This document shows, one piece after another, positions 59,651 through 64,000 of a stretch of 64,000 nucleotides of DNA. Positions within the stretch are counted from its first letter, which is position 1; the number at the start of each line of letters is the position of its first letter. This DNA comes from Lathyrus oleraceus. Lineage: Eukaryota; Streptophyta; Magnoliopsida; Fabales; Fabaceae. The stretch lies in the NCBI RefSeq assembly GCF_024323335.1, contig NC_066584.1, positions 429,326,319 through 429,390,318 on the forward strand. The letters run 5' to 3'. The notes under the pieces are model-generated. The model was not told the origin of the DNA. It did not search any database and was given only the letters and a program-made list of their open reading frames with translations. Position numbers and translations under genes: made by a program.

Positions 59651-61131
59651 CTCATTGCTTGTCCCAAGTAATATTTCAGTATCACTCCCCAAAACTCTTT
59701 ATGCTTTCCACCACTGCTGAGATCATTCGCGAACGTCTTCCGTTTTCCTTCCATAAGTCCTACCCATCCTCGTAAGTCATCACTCACACTTCCACTTTAA
59801 AGCATCGTTTCACCTGTCAGCTTATTTCACATTCTCACCAATTCTCCCGGGGTTAACTGTTTACACTCATAATTCAAAGTATACAATATCACTCACAAGT
59901 TTGAATAGTCTCTCTTTTCTCATCACCTACACACAACAAACACTTTTAAGGTTCTTAAGGTTGTAGCTTGGCTTGGGTTAGGGTATGGATTAAAAAGGGA
60001 AACAAGGGGCTTTTGGTTCAGAGTCGATGTTACATCCTGTGTTTTTTTCTTTTATTTCCTCGGTTTTCTTTTCTTATTTCTTGATTTTTTTATCGACTGC
60101 CCTTTTCCGTGCTTTTTCTTTTAAATCATTGATTGTTCGATTTTTCTTTCTTTTTCTCGATTCCTCAATTTTTCTTTTTCTTTTGTTTTTGCACTTTCTA
60201 GGGCTTTGAGAGCTTTTGGGATTTTTACCCCAAACTTAGCTTTTTAACACACTTGGAATGTCTTCTCATGACTCTAAACAGGGTGAGGAAGTGTTTTTGA
60301 CCAATGGTTACATTCATGGTGTTTTAAACAAAAAATGGATATAGGCTCAAAGGGGGTTAACGAAGGATATAATAATGCGGGATGGCTAGAAAGGCTCAGG
60401 GTTAATTACAAACAACGTGCCTCAGTGTGTGTATCATGTAGTGACAGTCCTAGAGAGTCTACGCAAATTTAGAGTGATAAAGACAAACCTGAATGACGCT
60501 CATGATGATTAATGTGTTTGGCCTTTTCTGACTCACTTGGTTTGGTTCAACTTTGACAGGATCCAAAATGCTTCTTAATTTGGTGCAATTGCTTTCTTAC
60601 TTTGGAGTGTGCAGGATACTTGTGTCGGTTAAGCTGTATACGTTGCGTCCGATCTTTACTTTCAGCAGTGTCACTTTCTGGGGAGATCCTTCATAACAAG
60701 CCATGGTGAGTGGTGTGATCTTTCATCCACTCTCACTTGTGATCATTACTTTTCCAACCTGTCAACACAGACTTGACACACACACTTGCAGCATAATGTA
60801 CATTCAACAGACGAATTCAATACAAAATTAAAAAGTAAAAATAACACAAATAAATTGCAAATAAAAGACATAAAATCTCCCCCACACTTGAACTCAACAT
60901 TGTCCACAATGTTTGAGACCAAGCGCGGAGGAGGGAACTTACAAGGTCCTACTAAGGAGGTGGTTGCGGAAAATGCAACTTCAACTGTCACATCATGGTG
61001 CTCATCTCATCCAACATCGCCCCCTGAAGGGCTTGCTCGATGCCTTGCCTTTGCTGTTCAGTCCTCAAGTCACCTATTTCGGTCTGTATCCAGCCCCATT
61101 GGTCAGTTGACCAAGATGAGGAACCCGCCGC
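59651..61131 (-). other. Athila-like untranslated region before the 3' LTR
   Basis: About 1.5 kb without a supported gene. It has a T-rich stretch on the plus strand (60036-60200). Short ORFs here have no recognisable domain. A CAAGTGTGGGGGAGATTT-like purine stretch on the minus strand near 60880 could be a second or relic polypurine tract. Confidence 0.6.
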
Positions 61132-62256
61132 CTACTGGTTGGGTTCCTGATGCTGTGGGGTAAACTGCTCAGGCGGTGCTTGAGGATCTTCCTCTTCTAT
61201 TGCCGTTCCTTCAGCCTGATCATCTACAAATTGGTCACCTCCATAAAAATGGTCAGTGTCGTGGCCCCCATCCACATCGGGATCGACGCTCACATACAGC
61301 CAATTCACACAATCAGTGATAGCCACTCTGTTCGGATCCGGCAGAGCGATGATAAACCGTTTATGAATGAGGACGGAATAATAGGTAGGGGCAACCGCAA
61401 TCATACCTTGGGCAATCAGAGCAGACATGTCAATTTTAGTATTACCTGCAATTGGCGTGTCCTCGAGTAAAACAGTCTGATACCCGAAATGCAATACAAT
61501 TTGGGTGATCATACCTCCCACGGAAATGCCTCTGGAGTTTGCTCAGCCGACTCTCCCCAGTTAGTCTGCTGCAAAGGCAGATACATTGATGGTCTTGTTT
61601 TGAGCCATCGAGTACATGAAGAATAGCTCTCTTTGAGTAGCTACTCCAATGTTGTCGCCTCTAGCAAACAATGTGTAGGCTAAACCTTTTTGGGCGTACC
61701 TGAAACAGGGATTTTGGATGCCCGATGCTTTTGCACCTTTGGAGGAGTAATCCATCCTCCCAATTATGGCGATCCAAAAATACTTAGGGGAAAACCCGTC
61801 TGGGACCGCTCCGGGTCCGTTCAGCGGGATTCAGAGTATAGCAGCTAACTCCTCAACAGACAATTTGTGATAATTGTTAAATAATCGAAAGCGTAAGGTG
61901 CCGAAATAATACCTGGTGGTGTTAACCCACCGCTTCTCTAGCTGGAACTCCAAGGTGATGAGGAACTCGAGAGTAATGCGTTCGTAGGTAGGCGCCTCCA
62001 AACTCATAAACTCGAGCATGCCCAAGACGTGGAACATTCGGTCTACCTCAATTTTTAGCCCTAGATCGGTCAGAGTCTTCTCACACATATACCGGGTCGG
62101 CGTGAGCTTACGTTTCCGGTGAATTTGGTAACGTCGCTCTTGCTCCGGGTTGTTAAACACAATATTGTGGGGATTAGGATTCCGGCTCGGGCGCTTTCGG
62201 GACTTCTCCATCTCTGCACGTCGTTGCTTTCCGGTAAGGATTCTGTTCGAGGACAT
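61132..62256 (-). pseudogene. Athila-type downstream ORF (env position), broken
   Basis: ATG 62256 (MSSNRILTGKQRRAEMEK) is chosen as the start; an upstream in-frame ATG at 62286 is less likely. Residues ~20-140 are basic and then globular: TPTRYMCEKTLTDLGL, MFHVLGMLEFMSLEAPTYER, ITLEFLITLEF, and RYYFGTLRFRLFNNYHKLSVEELA. The EAPTYER..TLEFL pattern is that of the Athila ORF family found in plant Athila elements. The frame stops at 61831, then continues in another frame at 61755-61561 (KGLAYTLFARGDN) and 61521-61132 (a segment with HKRFIIALPDP and an acidic, P/Q-rich tail). The function is not established, and no membrane segment is evident in what remains. Confidence 0.7.
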
Positions 62257-62509
62257 TTTGGACCTGCAAAAATAGCAAAATTCCAAACTTTTGAGTTAGA
62301 AAAATCTAAAACCGTGGTTGCGATCGGGACGACGAGGTGAGAAATATTTGTGAAGGGTGTTTGGGCTATAGGTGAGAGGAGCTTGGTTGCATGTAGGGTT
62401 TTTTGTGGTGAGGTGAGTGAGTTCTAATAGAGTTTGTGAGAGAGTGGGAGAAGAAGATGAAAAAGTATGAGAGAGAGTGATGAAAAGTTATGTAAAAATC
62501 TAGTGCTCC

Positions 62510-62630
62510 TGACACGGCCCGTGTCAGCTGACACGGGTGGCCGTGTCAGGCCACTATTTTTAAGCATCCTTCCCAAATTTCCCCTCTTTTGACACAGCCC
62601 GTGTCAGCTGACACGGGTGGCCGTGTCAGG
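62510..62630. repeat. Two palindromic 41-bp repeats in the Athila-like interior
   Basis: Copies at 62510-62550 and 62590-62630, nearly identical to each other (one substitution, ACGG/ACAG). They belong to the family seen three times in the LTR, but here they lie upstream of the ORF at 62256 on the minus strand. Confidence 0.92.
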
Positions 62631-63029
62631 CTGTCCTTTTGGCCGTTTTTTGGTTTTCTTGTCAAGTTAACCGCTGGTTCCTCTGGCTCCTCCTTGTGGG
62701 ACTCTTGTATACGTACAAACACATACAACTAATTATAAATAAAAAGCGTGGGTTGCCTCCCACGAAGCGCTTCGTTTAACGTCGCATGGCTCGACGATTC
62801 ATTTCCCTTATCATGGGGGGTATTTCAGGTTTAAAAGCTTGTTGCACCTCTTGTCTATAACTCGGACGTTGTCTCTGGTATCAGTTTAGACTCCTTTGTG
62901 CTACGATTCCTTTTTAACCTTCCTTTCGGTGTTAGGAATCTTTCCGTTTAGGGTGGCTACTGGTAGTGGTGAGACTTTGATAGTATTCAATGTCCTGATT
63001 AAGCCTACTTGATACTGAGTCTTCAATAG
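62631..63029 (-). other. Athila-like post-pol spacer, with pol missing
   Basis: On the minus strand this includes GACGTTAAACGAAGCGCTTC followed by GTGGGAGGCAACCCACG (about 62750-62790). That is the conserved sequence normally found just after integrase in Athila/Cyclops-type elements. It lies only about 250-300 bp from the end of the protease. No RT, RNase H or integrase motif is present between them. Confidence 0.7.
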
Positions 63030-63408
63030 CATTCAATGTTATTTCCTTGTTGTGAACTTTCAAGGTTAACGTGCACTCATCCATGTCGAGCTTGCATCAA
63101 CTCGTCTTCATGAAAGGTCGACCCAGAATGATGGGTGCCTCGTTGTCTTAGGTATGTCTAGGATTACAAAATCGATTGGAAGAGTCAAGTCCGCTATTGT
63201 TACCAGCACATCTTCAGTTATACCATATGCATCTTTTCTTGAGTGATCCGCAAACTTTAGATTGGTCTTTATATCACTGGTATTTTTAATACCCAGCCTG
63301 TGGTAGATCGATAATGGCATTAGATTCACACTAGCTCCATAATCTATTAGTACCTTTTTGAAGGTTCTTTCTTTGATTGTGCATGGTACTGTGACAGTTC
63401 CTGGATCC
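63030..63408 (-). pseudogene. Athila-like aspartic protease, frameshifted
   Basis: On the minus strand the active-site segment is DYGASVNLMPLSIYHRLGI (about 63300-63350), the D-x-G-A-S form typical of Athila proteases. FADHSRKDAYGITEDVLV and LPIDFVILDIP follow. A second frameshift near 63147 puts the ILGRPFMKTS segment into another frame, and the trace continues to MDECTLTLKVHNKE at about 63080-63030. The upstream join with gag is lost at the T9 run (63409-63417). Confidence 0.85.
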
Positions 63409-64000
63409 TTTTTTTTTGTTGGGAATGTTCTGCTCTAGGGAGTTTGCATTATATTGTTCCTTACCAGATACCTGTTCTTCAGTGGTTGGTTTCTTTTCAG
63501 CCATTACCTCTTCCACGAATTTCTTGTACATGGGCATCCTTTCAAGTGCTTCAAACAAGGCCATATGACCCTCAATCCTTTTAAACATTGTCATGAATTT
63601 CTCTAAGTCTGACTCACTAGGTTCCTTCTTTGTCATTCTCTGAGGGTAGGGCAACTTAATCACCAGTTTAGTTCCTTTTGTAGTTTCTTCTTTATTCGGC
63701 TCGCTCGGTGATATAATTTTTTTCTTTTTAGCAGCCTTTTTCTCTATCGTCGTGATAGTATTAACATTCTTCTGACCTCTCGGATTTTGAACTGTTTCAC
63801 TTGGTAGGGAACCTGGTGTTCGAGAACTTGCCAATTGCTGTGCTATCTGCCCCAGTTGAACTTCGAGATTCTTTAGGGAGGCGGTGGTGTTTTTCTAATT
63901 GTTTCTAGTCTCTTCTTCAAATTGCCTATTTTGAGCTGCCAGGTTTTCAATGGCAATCTCCCAGTCTGCCTTTTTAGGTGCTTGCTGTTGTTGCTGTTGC
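63331..64000 (-). pseudogene. Athila-like gag C-terminal part (runs off the window)
   Basis: The main frame is 63834-63331. It includes KLVIKLPYPQRM, then SDLEKFMTMFKRIEGHMALFEAL and RMPMYKKFVEEVMAEKK. These are the hallmarks of the Athila gag-protease linker (PYPQR...F...LERMP.Y.KF). Upstream, 64000-63835 continues with a Q-rich run, NLEVQLGQIAQQL and a stop near 63895. After the poly-A run (T9 on the plus strand, 63409-63417) the frame shifts, and the tail (GSRNCHSTMHNQ) is an out-of-phase reading of the true sequence. The N-terminal capsid lies beyond 64000. Confidence 0.85.

Noticed and set aside
59636..62256. Host gene in the interval between LTR and the downstream ORF
   Set aside because: The polypurine tract, the ORF family and the gag-protease remnant place the whole interval inside the Athila-like element.

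Overview
This window is plant genomic DNA made almost wholly of nested transposable elements. I found no host gene, tRNA, rRNA or CRISPR array. The dominant family is the Tat/Ogre lineage of Ty3/gypsy LTR retrotransposons. The marks are LTRs of about 4-6.5 kb, a tRNA-Arg-type primer site (TGGCGACTCTGCTGGGGA), an extra ORF upstream of gag, an intron between protease and reverse transcriptase, and a second RNase H domain. Giant Ogre elements at this density are typical of large legume genomes (pea, vetch, lentil and relatives), so a Fabeae legume is the likely source. That is inference, not proof.

Layout from left to right. (1) 1-4691 is the 3' part of a forward Ogre-type LTR (E1). It abuts 4692-11267, a same-family LTR in reverse orientation (E2), so the two form a large imperfect palindrome. 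The simplest reading is that E1 inserted into E2. (2) 11268-14424 holds a heavily decayed gag-protease fragment of another Tat-like element (D). (3) 14425-22995 is element C, a decayed Ogre-like element with its LTR, primer site, broken ORF1 and broken gag. It is cut off at 22995. (4) 23001-32263 is a solo Ogre-type LTR with target duplication AATAC on both sides. A CACTA DNA transposon (28004-32253, duplication AGT) sits inside it, 7 bp from its end. (5) From 32269 to beyond 64000 lies a reverse-strand Athila-like element. Its LTR is split by (6) a complete 25.9-kb Ogre element (A, 32763-58691, duplication ATAAC). After A come the rest of the Athila-like LTR, its polypurine tract, a downstream ORF, and protease and gag remnants. 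The pol region is missing.

Element A is the best preserved unit: 5' LTR 32763-38319, PBS 38326-38343, ORF1, gag, protease, a 271-bp intron, RT-RNase H-second RNase H, integrase, a 5-kb repeat-rich 3' region, PPT, and 3' LTR 53122-58691. Its LTRs are nearly identical, which suggests a recent insertion. Even so, gag carries a stop and a frameshift, and the second RNase H carries a stop.

The junctions give a relative order of events. C is the oldest host. The Athila-like element and the solo LTR's parent entered C at what looks like the same pentamer. The CACTA element then entered the solo LTR, and Ogre A entered the Athila-like LTR. The most useful observations for follow-up are the shared target pentamer, a pattern of putative splice donors and small exons inside several LTR families, a 41-bp palindromic repeat family in the Athila-like element, and that element's loss of pol.
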